Assembly: GCF_002564465.1 (NCBI RefSeq)
Contig: NZ_NUUX01000013.1
Location: 504,107-568,106, forward strand
DNA: 64,000 nucleotides
From: Bacillus sp. AFS088145
GTDB lineage: Bacteria > Bacillota > Bacilli > Bacillales > Bacillaceae_G
Reading direction: 5' to 3'
This document shows, piece after piece, positions 54,561 through 62,658 of this stretch (its first letter is position 1; every line of letters starts with the position of its first letter). The notes beneath the pieces were generated by a model. It was not told where the DNA came from. It searched no databases and saw only the letters and a list, made by a program, of their open reading frames with translations. The position numbers and the translations under genes are program-made.

Positions 54561-55813
54561 TATTTACCTCCTTGTCCGCCACCTGTTTGATTTCTACCTC
54601 CGAAGTTTCCGCTACGTTCGAATCCACCACCGGAGAATCCGCCGCCAGAGAATCCACCACCTTGGAATCCTCCACCTTGCATCATAAATCCACCAGAATT
54701 ACTTCTAGATTGAACGCTCGGAATTTCAATAGACTCTCCTTCACTTAATCCACTTGTAATTTCTACATTCGTATCATTTGAAATACCAGTTTTTACCGTA
54801 ACTTTCTTTGTAGATTCTCCAGAATCATCTGTAGATGTAGGAACTAGTACATATTTTTCATTTCCATTTTTATACACTGCTTCTAATGGAACATATAGCG
54901 CATCTGCTTTACTTTGTATTAAAATACTTGCTTCTGTTGACATACCAATTTTCAAACCTTTTGGATTTTTAATTTTTACAGTTACATCAAATGTTGAAAC
55001 GCCATTTGTCGATGTGCCTTCATTTGCTACTTTCGTTACAATCCCATCGAATGTTTCACCTTCAAAAGCACTTGCTGTTATTTTTACTGACTGTCCAACT
55101 TTTACCTTAGTGATATCTAATTCATCTACATTGATTGTTGTTTCCAAAGAACTGTAATTTGTTATATGCGCTACTGTCGCAGAACTTTGTATCGAATCTC
55201 CACTATTAACAGCAAGACTTGTAATTGTTCCCGCAACTGGTGCCTGTAAAATACTACCATCTGTAAATTTCACAAGTGCTGCACCTGCTTTTACAACTGA
55301 GCCTTCCTTCACATTTACATTATCGGCTACTAAACTACTACCTCCAGTATTACCAGTACTAGAATTATTTGAGGAACTGCCACTATCTTCTCTTGTAATC
55401 GGTAATGTAACTCCATCTTCATCTTCCATACGCATTAATACTTTACCTTGCGATGCTCCGCTACCGCTACTTACATAAACCTTTGTTATTTCTCCATCTT
55501 TTGGAGCCGTAACAACATCACCATTTTTAAATGTCACAAGTGTGTCACCTTTATCTACTGATTCTCCAGATGAAACACTCACACTATCCACAACAAGAAT
55601 TGTATTTGCCGCAGTAACATCTTCGTCAGTATTTGTAGTTACCGAACCCGATCCAGTAACAGCTACTTCTAACTTTCCTTTTTGTGCCGTAATTGTTTGT
55701 GCTGTAGCCATCACATTTTGGGCTTGATTTGCTTGACTCTTACTATATATGAACCAACCACTTCCTCCTCCAACAGCAACAACAATAACTGAAATAATAA
55801 TCCACTTTTTCAA
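54560..55813 (-). CDS. Membrane-fusion (HlyD/MacA/YknX-like) protein with Gly-rich tail
   Basis: About 417 residues from a TTG at 55813 (GGAGAGGAG upstream; the longer frame reads through the ribosome site). N-terminal anchor helix (WIIISVIVVAVGGGSGWFIY), then barrel-sandwich segments apparently duplicated: one around VVTAPKDGEITKVYV and a second around ILQAPVAGTITSLAV, separated by a Ser/Asn linker. Then a beta-barrel domain (LEVNVD-like ETTINVDELDITKVKVGQSV) and a membrane-proximal domain. The last 45 residues are FxGGGF-type repeats. Partner of the two genes downstream; YknWXYZ-type systems export toxic peptides, but no YknW gene is present. Confidence 0.82.
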   Translation of the reverse strand: MKKWIIISVIVVAVGGGSGWFIYSKSQANQAQNVMATAQTITAQKGKLEVAVTGSGSVTTNTDEDVTAANTILVVDSVSVSSGESVDKGDTLVTFKNGDVVTAPKDGEITKVYVSSGSGASQGKVLMRMEDEDGVTLPITREDSGSSSNNSSTGNTGGSSLVADNVNVKEGSVVKAGAALVKFTDGSILQAPVAGTITSLAVNSGDSIQSSATVAHITNYSSLETTINVDELDITKVKVGQSVKITASAFEGETFDGIVTKVANEGTSTNGVSTFDVTVKIKNPKGLKIGMSTEASILIQSKADALYVPLEAVYKNGNEKYVLVPTSTDDSGESTKKVTVKTGISNDTNVEITSGLSEGESIEIPSVQSRSNSGGFMMQGGGFQGGGFSGGGFSGGGFERSGNFGGRNQTGGGQGGK

Positions 55814-56332
55814 TTTTCTTTTCTCCTCTCCATTATTGAGATTGATATGAATATATACCCGATTATTCTTGACGAGATCCATTCGATTCTGGAATTTTAC
55901 ATATCCTTAGAAACTTTCTATCTTGTAACCATTTTAAGAAAACCAGGGTTTGTCTTTCATTTATACAGCAAACTTACTCTACTATTGATCGTTTGGATTA
56001 GAGCTTGTTTTATTTGTTTTTTTACTCCTTCCAATCTCATTTGTTACGCTTATTTTGGATTGTGTACCTTAAATTTCCCTTAAAAAGAATCAATGATTTT
56101 TAATAGGGGGAGAACTTGAGTCAAAAAAAATCCCCTTCAATCTTTATGAAGGGGGGCTTATCAATATTTAGTTCATAAATTTCTACAAAAAATAAGAGGT
56201 GATTATCTGCATTCAGCCCATTCGTCCTCATCCTCTCAAATATAATAGCGATTGTTCTTATTTAAGAGTTTTTATTTAGAAATATAGGAGTTGGATTCGC
56301 TACCATTAAGAAAACCACCTAAAAAGGTGGCC
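55814..56332. other. Intergenic region upstream of the YknX-like gene
   Basis: About 500 bases. It holds a minus-strand hairpin ccccttc (56134-56140) with gaagggg followed by a T-run (terminator), and the spoVR terminator ccacct (56315-56320) with aggtgg (56325-56330). A plus-strand open frame at 55847-56083 has no ribosome site. Confidence 0.5.
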
Positions 56333-57742
56333 TCAAATATACTTCTGATGAATATTCTTCCCATCATAACTAAACAACACAGACTTATTCTCAATAATCG
56401 TTTCTAAATGAACTCCCCTACCCCATAACTGATGAATATAAGGCATTACTTTCTCTACATACTTCACATCAAGTTCCGTATGTTCATAGGAATGCTTCAA
56501 ATATAGCTCCCCATTTTTTAAGTAATCGCCATCTTGAACAACGATATATGGGAATCCGCCATTTACCCTACTAACAACAAGTTGATCTCTTACATTTTCC
56601 CATGCCTTATCAGTGACTTTATACTCCTTACCTTGTCGCTGGAATAAATATATATCTTCTCGCATTACGAGTTCCTTAGTTAAGTAGTTACGGATGAATG
56701 AACTATCGGACTCTAATTCTCGTACCTCAAAAATTTTTTCAGTTCCAGAACCAGCTTTCACCCCATATTGTTTCATTTCTTCAGATGGATTGTTATATCT
56801 TTCTTCAATATCCTCAAACATTTTTAGTCCAAAATAGTAAGGGTTTATACTTGTCTTCGAGGGCTGTAGTACACTTGCATTCAGTTTTGCAAATTCAATT
56901 GATTCACCTGATGTCAAATCTAACTCTCTCATAATACGTTGATGCCAAAGACTAGCCCATCCCTCATTCATAATTTTTGTTTCGAGCTGTGGCCAAAAAT
57001 AAACCATTTCCTCTCGTAACATTGTTAAAATGTCTCGTTGCCACTCTTCTAATTCGCGACTAAAGTGTTGAATAAATAGTAAAAGATCCTTTTCAGGTTG
57101 TGGTGGGAATTTCTTTTTTCGAGGTTTTACAGGGGCAATGTTTTCTTTTTTATTATCTAAATTCCATAAATCATCATATGGTCCTACTCGAGGAACGGGG
57201 GGGATCATATCATCTTCTAATTGCCACGATAATCTATTTCTTACAATTGAAGGGTCAATATGTTCTTGAATAGCTATAACCGCATTCAAAAATTCTTCTA
57301 CTAGCCTTTTTCCATATTTTTGTTCATATTGATTAATTCTTTCAGCAGTTGCAGTCATGCTTTCGACCATATCTCGTTTTGTATTACTAAATCGCACATT
57401 ATTTTTAAAGAAATCACTATGAGCGAGTACATGGGCAACGATCAATTTATTTTGTACGAGGCTATTGGTATCAAGTAAAAATGCATAACATGGATTAGAA
57501 TTAATCACTAATTCATAAATCTTACTTAATCCTAGATCATATTGTAACTTCATCTTATAAAATTTTTTTCCAAAGCTCCAATGAGAATATCTAGTCGGCA
57601 TTCCGTACGCACCAAACGTGTAAATAATATCGGATGGGCATATTTCATACCTCATCGGAAAATAATCAAGTCCAAATCCTTTAGCAATTTCAGTAATTTC
57701 GTCTATTGCATACTCTAATTCAAGAAAATTATTTGAGTTCAT
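56333..57742 (-). CDS. spoVR: SpoVR family protein
   Basis: About 469 residues from the ATG at 57742 (AGGGGG nine bases upstream). [32 protein letters not shown] and [12 protein letters not shown] in the first third, [20 protein letters not shown] and [18 protein letters not shown] in the middle, and the highly conserved [19 protein letters not shown] near the end are SpoVR signatures. Required for normal spore cortex formation in B. subtilis; the molecular function is unknown. An independent transcription unit ending in its own terminator. A decayed second copy lies 1.2 kb away. Confidence 0.92.
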   Translation of the reverse strand: MNSNNFLELEYAIDEITEIAKGFGLDYFPMRYEICPSDIIYTFGAYGMPTRYSHWSFGKKFYKMKLQYDLGLSKIYELVINSNPCYAFLLDTNSLVQNKLIVAHVLAHSDFFKNNVRFSNTKRDMVESMTATAERINQYEQKYGKRLVEEFLNAVIAIQEHIDPSIVRNRLSWQLEDDMIPPVPRVGPYDDLWNLDNKKENIAPVKPRKKKFPPQPEKDLLLFIQHFSRELEEWQRDILTMLREEMVYFWPQLETKIMNEGWASLWHQRIMRELDLTSGESIEFAKLNASVLQPSKTSINPYYFGLKMFEDIEERYNNPSEEMKQYGVKAGSGTEKIFEVRELESDSSFIRNYLTKELVMREDIYLFQRQGKEYKVTDKAWENVRDQLVVSRVNGGFPYIVVQDGDYLKNGELYLKHSYEHTELDVKYVEKVMPYIHQLWGRGVHLETIIENKSVLFSYDGKNIHQKYI

Positions 57743-57907
57743 TATTATTCCCCCTACTATGTGTATTGACAATGTATGAGATTTTTTGACGTTATATACT
57801 ATGGAGATTAAATTAATAATCCTACAAAAAATTTGTAATATAATTGAATTTACAGGACAAAACCTCTTTTGTGTCGAATTAATCTAATTTAGAAGGGGGA
57901 TGGGAAA

Positions 57908-58120
57908 ATGAGTAAAGAGAATCTATTAAAGAACCTTCGACTTGCAACAAGAGGAAATTTCTTTTTAATCAACATTAAAAATTCATTGGAAAATGATACA
58001 AAAATGATTGAAAAACTAGCTAAGGAACTAGAACTAGATGGATTAATCAAACTAAAAGAGTGCACACAATTAGAAGATTCACTCTTTTTAAGCGGAATAC
58101 TTAAATATGCATCCAATTAA
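57908..58120 (+). CDS. Small hypothetical protein
   Basis: 70 residues, strong GGGGGATGGG ribosome site before the ATG. Starts MSKENLLKNLRLATRGNFFL, followed by NIKNSLENDTKMIEKLAKEL and a C-terminal helix. Acidic/basic helical protein without membrane segment or Cys motif. Its stop lies within the loop of its own terminator hairpin. No family recognised. Confidence 0.5.
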   Translation: MSKENLLKNLRLATRGNFFLINIKNSLENDTKMIEKLAKELELDGLIKLKECTQLEDSLFLSGILKYASN

Positions 58121-58135
58121 ATTGGATGCTTTTTC
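58109..58135 (+). terminator. Terminator overlapping the stop of the 70-residue gene
   Basis: gcatccaat (58109-58117) pairs with attggatgc (58121-58129), then tttttc. Confidence 0.8.
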
Positions 58136-58430
58136 GTTGTTGAACAAATTGAATATTAAATAGATACAAATGATTCAAAAAAAGGACCTCTTTCTTTTTA
58201 TAAAAGTAAAGTACTTTTTAAAATGTCGATCTTAGGACATGGCAAATACTAAAGAAGACGGATTCAAATAATTATTTAAAAGAAAGCGGCTTAAGTAATA
58301 GAAAGTTTAGTATTGGTCATGTAAAATATGTTAAGTCGTTTATATTTAATTAGGTGAATTTGATTATCTTTATTTTAAATGTTATTATTGGAATATTAAT
58401 GTGTGTAAATCGCACTAGGAGGAAACAAAA
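58136..58430. other. Leader/upstream region of the cold-shock gene
   Basis: About 295 bases before csp. It includes gacggattcaaat (58257-58269), identical to a stretch inside the csp coding region (58536-58548), possibly a trace of an older copy. Long csp leaders often act as temperature-responsive RNA, but no specific element can be proved here. Confidence 0.4.
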
Positions 58431-58631
58431 ATGGAACATGGTAAAGTAAAATGGTTTAATGCAGAAAAAGGGTTTGGATTTATTGAGCGTGAAAATGGTG
58501 ATGATGTATTCGTTCACTTCTCAGCAATTCAAACTGACGGATTCAAATCATTAGATGAAGGTCAAGCAGTAACTTTTGAAGTAGGACAAGGGCAACGCGG
58601 ACCACAAGCAACTAATGTTAAAAAAGCATAG
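58431..58631 (+). CDS. csp: Cold-shock protein (CSD)
   Basis: 66 residues. [16 protein letters not shown] contains RNP1 (KGFGFIE) and DVFVHFSAI contains RNP2 (VFVHF), giving a complete cold-shock domain, a five-stranded OB-fold that binds single-stranded RNA/DNA. AGGAGG seven bases before the ATG. It acts as an RNA chaperone and possible antiterminator. Followed by an unusually long perfect hairpin. Confidence 0.95.
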   Translation: MEHGKVKWFNAEKGFGFIERENGDDVFVHFSAIQTDGFKSLDEGQAVTFEVGQGQRGPQATNVKKA

Positions 58632-58685
58632 TTAACTCAAAGAAGTCGGATTCTATCAAGTAGAATCTGACTTCTTTGAGTTAAC
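58631..58685 (+). terminator. 24-bp hairpin directly after csp
   Basis: 58631-58654 pairs with 58662-58685 (24 pairs, one G-T) around a 7-base loop. No T-run follows, so it may stabilise or punctuate the csp mRNA rather than act as a classical terminator. Confidence 0.6.
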
Positions 58686-58697
58686 TTAAAATATAAA

Positions 58698-58728
58698 AAA
58701 CCCTTATTCATAAATAGAATAAGGGTAA
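58698..58728 (-). terminator. Terminator for the decayed spoVR copy
   Basis: acccttatt (58700-58708) pairs with aataagggt (58718-58726); on the minus strand TTTTTT follows. Confidence 0.7.
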
Positions 58729-58736
58729 AATTTAAC

Positions 58737-58766
58737 GTGGAACTTGGTAAAGAAAATGGTTTAATG
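58737..58766 (+). pseudogene. 5' remnant of a second csp gene
   Basis: The segment matches the first 31 bases of the intact csp at 58431 in 28 positions (ATG changed to GTG, one substitution, one deleted T). The reading frame then breaks. Probably a relic of the same duplication that left the spoVR remnant. Confidence 0.65.
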
Positions 58767-58876
58767 TATTATAGCCCAAATAAAATGAATATACAAATAT
58801 CCACTAAATATCTTTTAAAGAAGTTAGTTTGTTTAAAATGGATTAAGCTTTCTTAACTATGATGTAGTAATAAAAT

Positions 58877-58917
58877 GTACCTTATGCAACTATCCTGCAT
58901 TTAGTTGCATAAGGTAC
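58877..58917. repeat. Perfect 15-bp inverted repeat
   Basis: gtaccttatgcaact (58877-58891) pairs with agttgcataaggtac (58903-58917). Its ttatgcaactatcctgc core (58882-58898) occurs again at 31663-31679. Confidence 0.6.
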
Positions 58918-58981
58918 ACTTCCAAAAAAAAGAATTTTATACTTTCTAATCCATTAAGAAAACCATCTTAAAAAGGTGGCT

Positions 58982-59629
58982 TTAAATATACTTCCGATGA
59001 ATATTCTTCCCATCATAACTAAACAAAACAGACTTATTCTCAATATTCGTCTCTAAATGAACCCCTCTACCCCACAACTGATGAATATAAGGCATCACCT
59101 TCTCAACATACTTCTCATCAAGTTCCATCTGTTCATAGGAATGCTTCAAATAAAGTTCACCATTTTTTAAGTAATCGCCCTCTTGAATAACGATATAAGG
59201 AAATCCGCCATTTACTCGACTAACTACTAGTTGATCACGTACATTTTCCCATGCCTTATCTGTAACTTTATATTCCTTACCTTGTCGCTGGAATAGATAC
59301 ATATCTTCACGCATGACAAGGTCTTTCGTTAAGTAGTTTCGTATAAATGAACTATCAGACTCTAACTCTCGTACTTCAAACATTTTCTCTCGACCGCTGC
59401 CAGGCTTAACACCTAACTCTCTCATTTCCTTTGTTGGATGATTATATCTCTCTTCAATATCTTCAAACATTCTTAGTCCTAAATAATACGGATTAATGCT
59501 TGTTTCGATGGCTGAACTACTCCTGCATTAAGCTTTGCGTATTCGATCGCTTCATTTGAATCAAGATTTAGATCACGCATGATGCGGATGTGCCAATAAC
59601 TTGCCCAGCCTTGTTTCTCTCAACGATCT
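58982..59629 (-). pseudogene. Decayed second copy of spoVR (3' half)
   Basis: The last 162 residues read cleanly and are about 89 percent identical to the C-terminus of the intact SpoVR at 56333 ([19 protein letters not shown] and [14 protein letters not shown]). Upstream, the homologous sequence continues in another frame: [12 protein letters not shown] is followed by a one-base loss in a poly-A run (about 59500) that shifts into [30 protein letters not shown] precedes it, then homology ends at a junction with a murB-like tail. The N-terminal half is missing. Confidence 0.85.
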
Positions 59630-59816
59630 TCTTTTTGATATTCCTCACCAAGAATTTTCAATTCTGTTTCAATATCAATTTTTATTTATTTTTCACCGTT
59701 TCTTGCATAGATCGAATCAAGTCGAGGTAATCCGTTGAAGTTGCATGATCTACATTCACAATGAAACCTGCATGCTTCTTTGATACTTCTGCTACCACCC
59801 CGACTACTTTAATCAT
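59630..59816 (-). pseudogene. 3' remnant of a murB-like gene, frameshifted
   Basis: Reads [20 protein letters not shown] and then [14 protein letters not shown] before a frameshift, after which [20 protein letters not shown] continues to a TGA. This corresponds to the C-terminus of UDP-N-acetylenolpyruvoylglucosamine reductase ([20 protein letters not shown] ... VExxTExxIIGE). The FAD-binding part is absent. Directly joined to the decayed spoVR copy. Confidence 0.75.
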
Positions 59817-59826
59817 AAGACCATAA

Positions 59827-59866
59827 AAAAAATTGGACAACTAGTAATTTAACTAGTTGTCCTTAT
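59827..59866 (-). terminator. Terminator downstream of the DinB gene
   Basis: ggacaactagt (59835-59845) pairs with actagttgtcc (59852-59862); eight T follow on the minus strand. Confidence 0.8.
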
Positions 59867-59983
59867 AATACGAACACTTGCGTTAGTCATAATGAACGAA
59901 TGAAATGCCCCCCAATTGTTGACTCAACTAACCTTTATAGTGAATTTCAATTGGCTTCCATGAATTCCCTATTGATCCAACGT

Positions 59984-60481
59984 TTAGGCAGGATATCCTC
60001 CGGTTGGTGGTGGCCAAGCACTAAATAATCTGCGTATTAGTACGATTTCACCTAAATGATAGGAGTTGTGAGATGCAATATTGCGTAGTACACCACCTGG
60101 GGATTCGCCTGGCCATTTCTCTAATGATTTGTCCAATTGTACAGTTTGGGCAATCGTACATGCCTGTTCTATCCCTTGAAGAAAATGCTGAATAATCTGT
60201 TTCCACTCTTCCTCATTACTAGGTCCTTCTTCAACAGGCCAGCTTTCTTTCACATCGGAAGGTAATTCAGGCCTCTCTTCTTGTGCGAATAATAAGAGGA
60301 ATTCTTGCCAGTATGTCATGTGTTTGACTAATTGATAAATAGTATAAGGTAGCTCCTCTATTTTTTTTCCAGCAAGATCCATGTCTATATCCAACAAAGC
60401 ATTCTTGATAGGAAGATGACCACGTTCTCCTCTTAATGATTTTACTAATGTGTCACTAAATGCTTTATTTGACTGCTCCAT
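59984..60481 (-). CDS. DinB/YfiT-like putative metal-dependent protein
   Basis: About 165 residues from the ATG at 60481 (GGGAG upstream). A four-helix-bundle DinB pattern: LVKHMTYWQEFLL supplies the first His, and IASHNSYHLGEIVLIRRL the two histidines H-x3-H of the C-terminal helix. Members bind a divalent metal and act as thiol transferases (bacillithiol-type) or are of unknown function. Monocistronic. Confidence 0.82.
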   Translation of the reverse strand: MEQSNKAFSDTLVKSLRGERGHLPIKNALLDIDMDLAGKKIEELPYTIYQLVKHMTYWQEFLLLFAQEERPELPSDVKESWPVEEGPSNEEEWKQIIQHFLQGIEQACTIAQTVQLDKSLEKWPGESPGGVLRNIASHNSYHLGEIVLIRRLFSAWPPPTGGYPA

Positions 60482-60499
60482 ATTACCGACTCCCAACAT

Positions 60500-60867
60500 T
60501 TTTATTTCTATTTTACTAAATTTATTGTTCTATCCCTTTCTATTATCTAAATATTTAATAGAAAAAATCACTGTTAACATTAATCAAATCGAATGTTCCA
60601 TCTGAACCATATGATGATAAAGACCCAATTTTTTACTAATTACAGTACTTTTTCATATCTTTTTTTAATTATATTGTTTAGAGTAAACTCTAAGTCAATA
60701 GGTTATGGGAGGATTGCTTTTTAATAGTAGAAAACGTAAGAACCCAAACAAACATTCTACAAATAATTAAAAAGATATGAATTAAAAATGAATACTAAGA
60801 TTAATAAATCTTTTATTCAACAAACGCATGCGATAGTTTAATATGCTCTGACTTTGGTAAACGACAA
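60500..60867. other. Gene-free stretch between DinB and EamA genes
   Basis: About 370 bases. A 21-codon frame from 60706 (MGGLLFNSRKRKNPNK) is preceded only by a weak site and is not called. No other structure than the terminator at the right end. Confidence 0.4.
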
Positions 60868-60911
60868 ACGAGATTGAACAGGGTACTAATTTTGTTCAAT
60901 CTCGTTTTTTA
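60868..60911. terminator. Hairpin overlapping the stop of the EamA gene
   Basis: acgagattgaaca (60868-60880) pairs with tgttcaatctcgt (60893-60905), followed by ttttt on the + strand and TTTGTCG on the minus strand. Confidence 0.7.
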
Positions 60912-61788
60912 ATGGGACAACTTGTTCCTTTGCAAATCTACGAGCTGCTACCACGCATAGTACAACGACGATATTAACAGCCACAAGTAACCAACCAACT
61001 TTCTCGTGCAGAATCAGAGAGGCAAGCAATAGTCCAAAGAATGGTTGGAGAAGTTGCAGCTGTCCAACTGCCGCAATACCGCCCTGTGCTAGACCTCGAT
61101 ACCAGAACACAAATCCAATGAGCATACTGAATAAGGATACATAAGCCAGACTTAAGATAGCAGGACGGCCGATGTCCTCCCACGATTCCGGAGTAAAATA
61201 GAACGTAAGTGGAAGCATAAGAGGCAGCGACAGTACGAGAGCCCAAGATATCACCTGCCAGTTCCCCAGCCGATGTGAAAGTCGAGCACCTTCTGCATAA
61301 CCTAGACCACATACAATGATTGAAGCCAACATGAAAGCGTCACCGATTGGTGATGATTCCCCACCATGGATTAGGGCAAATCCTGTCACCAAGAAGCTGC
61401 CTATAGCTGAAAAGATCCAAAAGGCTGGTCGGTGGCGTTCACCACCCCGAAGTACGCCAAAAATTGCCGTCGAAAGGGGAAGTAATCCAATGAAGATAAT
61501 AGCATGCGCGGACGTGACATACTGAAGGGCCAAGGCTGTCAGTAGAGGGAAACCAATCACAACACCAAACGCCACTACAAATAGTGGAACAATGTCACTT
61601 CTGACAGGTCGTTTCTGCCGGAAGATTAGTAGGAGAGCTCCTGCCAATACACCTGCTATCGCGGCGCGACAGACTGTTAAGAACAACGGATTGAATTCAG
61701 CCACAGCCAAGCGCGTCGCAGGTAGCGAGCCACTAAAGATGAGTACTCCTAGGAAACCATTAATCCAACCTTTTGTTGATTTATTCAT
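60886..61788 (-). CDS. EamA/DMT-family transporter of atypical base composition
   Basis: About 300 residues from the ATG at 61788 (GGAGTG upstream). Ten hydrophobic helices in two EamA repeats: GSLPATRLAVAEFNPLFLTV and ALQYVTSAHAIIFIGLLPLS in the first, AYVSLFSMLIGFVFWYRGLA and LQLLQPFFGLLLASLILHE in the second. Codons are visibly richer in G and C than in all neighbours, suggesting horizontal acquisition. Exporter of an amino acid or drug by family; substrate unknown. Confidence 0.82.
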   Translation of the reverse strand: MNKSTKGWINGFLGVLIFSGSLPATRLAVAEFNPLFLTVCRAAIAGVLAGALLLIFRQKRPVRSDIVPLFVVAFGVVIGFPLLTALALQYVTSAHAIIFIGLLPLSTAIFGVLRGGERHRPAFWIFSAIGSFLVTGFALIHGGESSPIGDAFMLASIIVCGLGYAEGARLSHRLGNWQVISWALVLSLPLMLPLTFYFTPESWEDIGRPAILSLAYVSLFSMLIGFVFWYRGLAQGGIAAVGQLQLLQPFFGLLLASLILHEKVGWLLVAVNIVVVLCVVAARRFAKEQVVPLKNEIEQN

Positions 61789-61957
61789 TGCAATCACTCC
61801 AAATCATTAATAGTACTCTAATTAAGGTGACAATCGAATTAAAAAGTAAATTCTACTTTTATTCCACGCTCTCTAATTCCCATAATATGTTAATTATGAC
61901 ACTTAAATGATATTTCATTCAATAAGTCACAGCCAAGTTTGGGGCTCTAATCGTTTA

Positions 61958-62263
61958 TTACGTCATGCACCAACATAAAGGATCAGTTCCACCACAATGA
62001 GGGCAACACCCTCCTGTATAAGTAATTCTAATTTGATCTGAATGAAGTACATAATAATCAGTAATAGGTTCGACGCCAGGGATCACTATCCCACCTGGAA
62101 TCTCCGGTAATTTGACCTCCCGCACTGTCATGTCTGACCACTTGCCGACCCAGGAACAAATACTGCACTTTAATATCTCTTCCGAAAAGTTAGGAGCATT
62201 TTGGATGACAATAATACATTCTCTACTATTTGTATTACAATTAGGACAATCGTGTACTTTCAC
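61958..62263 (-). CDS. Zinc-ribbon-like hypothetical protein
   Basis: About 101 residues from a GTG at 62263 (AGAGGTGGAG upstream); the longer frame would run over this site. Two CxxC pairs, CPNC and CSIC (about residues 6-38), form one zinc ribbon; CCPHCG and CWC at the C-terminus may form a second. The middle holds a proline-rich EIPGGIVIPGVEPITDYY. No family recognised. Adjacent to the IS element. Confidence 0.6.
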   Translation of the reverse strand: MKVHDCPNCNTNSRECIIVIQNAPNFSEEILKCSICSWVGKWSDMTVREVKLPEIPGGIVIPGVEPITDYYVLHSDQIRITYTGGCCPHCGGTDPLCWCMT

Positions 62264-62352
62264 GAATCTCCACCTCTCATCAAATTTAAAACTTTTCAAG
62301 TATCTTCTTTTTACTATTCTTCTTAACAGACAATTAGTCCTTTTTAATAAAA

Positions 62353-62385
62353 TAGAGGATAATCAAATGATTACCCTCTAAATAT
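62353..62385 (-). terminator. Minus-strand terminator without a gene, at the IS edge
   Basis: tagagg-taatca pairs with tgatta-ccctcta (62352-62380), and on the minus strand ATTTTATT follows. The minus-strand gene it served is not adjacent: the IS element lies there. Confidence 0.6.
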
Positions 62386-62399
62386 TGTACAACTAACGC

Positions 62400-62658
62400 G
62401 CCAGTTAGTCATACATGCAGCGCTCGCGCTGCACCACAGCGAATGAAAAAGAATTAAAAACGTCAATACTGCTTCTATGGCTGGGTGAGGAAGGTCGAGC
62501 AACTATGGTGCCATTAGAGCCCAACAGTTAGTCTGACTCCAACGATCACGGTGCATCACAGACTGTCGCTCCCTTGCGGGAAGCACTCATGGTAGATTAA
62601 TCCTATTCTGATTATTGCACCAGCCTCTATTTTTAAAGCCAGAGGAAGGATGAATTCA
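62400..62658 (+). ncRNA. Candidate bridge-RNA region of the IS110 element
   Basis: Non-coding, locally G+C-richer and hairpin-rich: gcagcg-ctcg-cgctgc (62417-62432) and a gctccc-ttg-cgggaagc stem (62571-62585). In IS110 elements of this type the region upstream of the transposase encodes the bridge RNA, whose loops pair with target and donor DNA. The two 9-10-base matches to the element ends fit donor guides. Existence of an RNA is inferred. Confidence 0.5.

Noticed and set aside
55847..56083. 78-codon plus-strand gene upstream of the YknX-like gene
   Set aside because: No ribosome site, odd composition, and it overlaps the probable promoter region of the minus-strand operon.
60706..60771. 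21-codon open frame MGGLLFNSRKRK...
   Set aside because: Only a weak upstream site and no supporting context; cannot be distinguished from chance.
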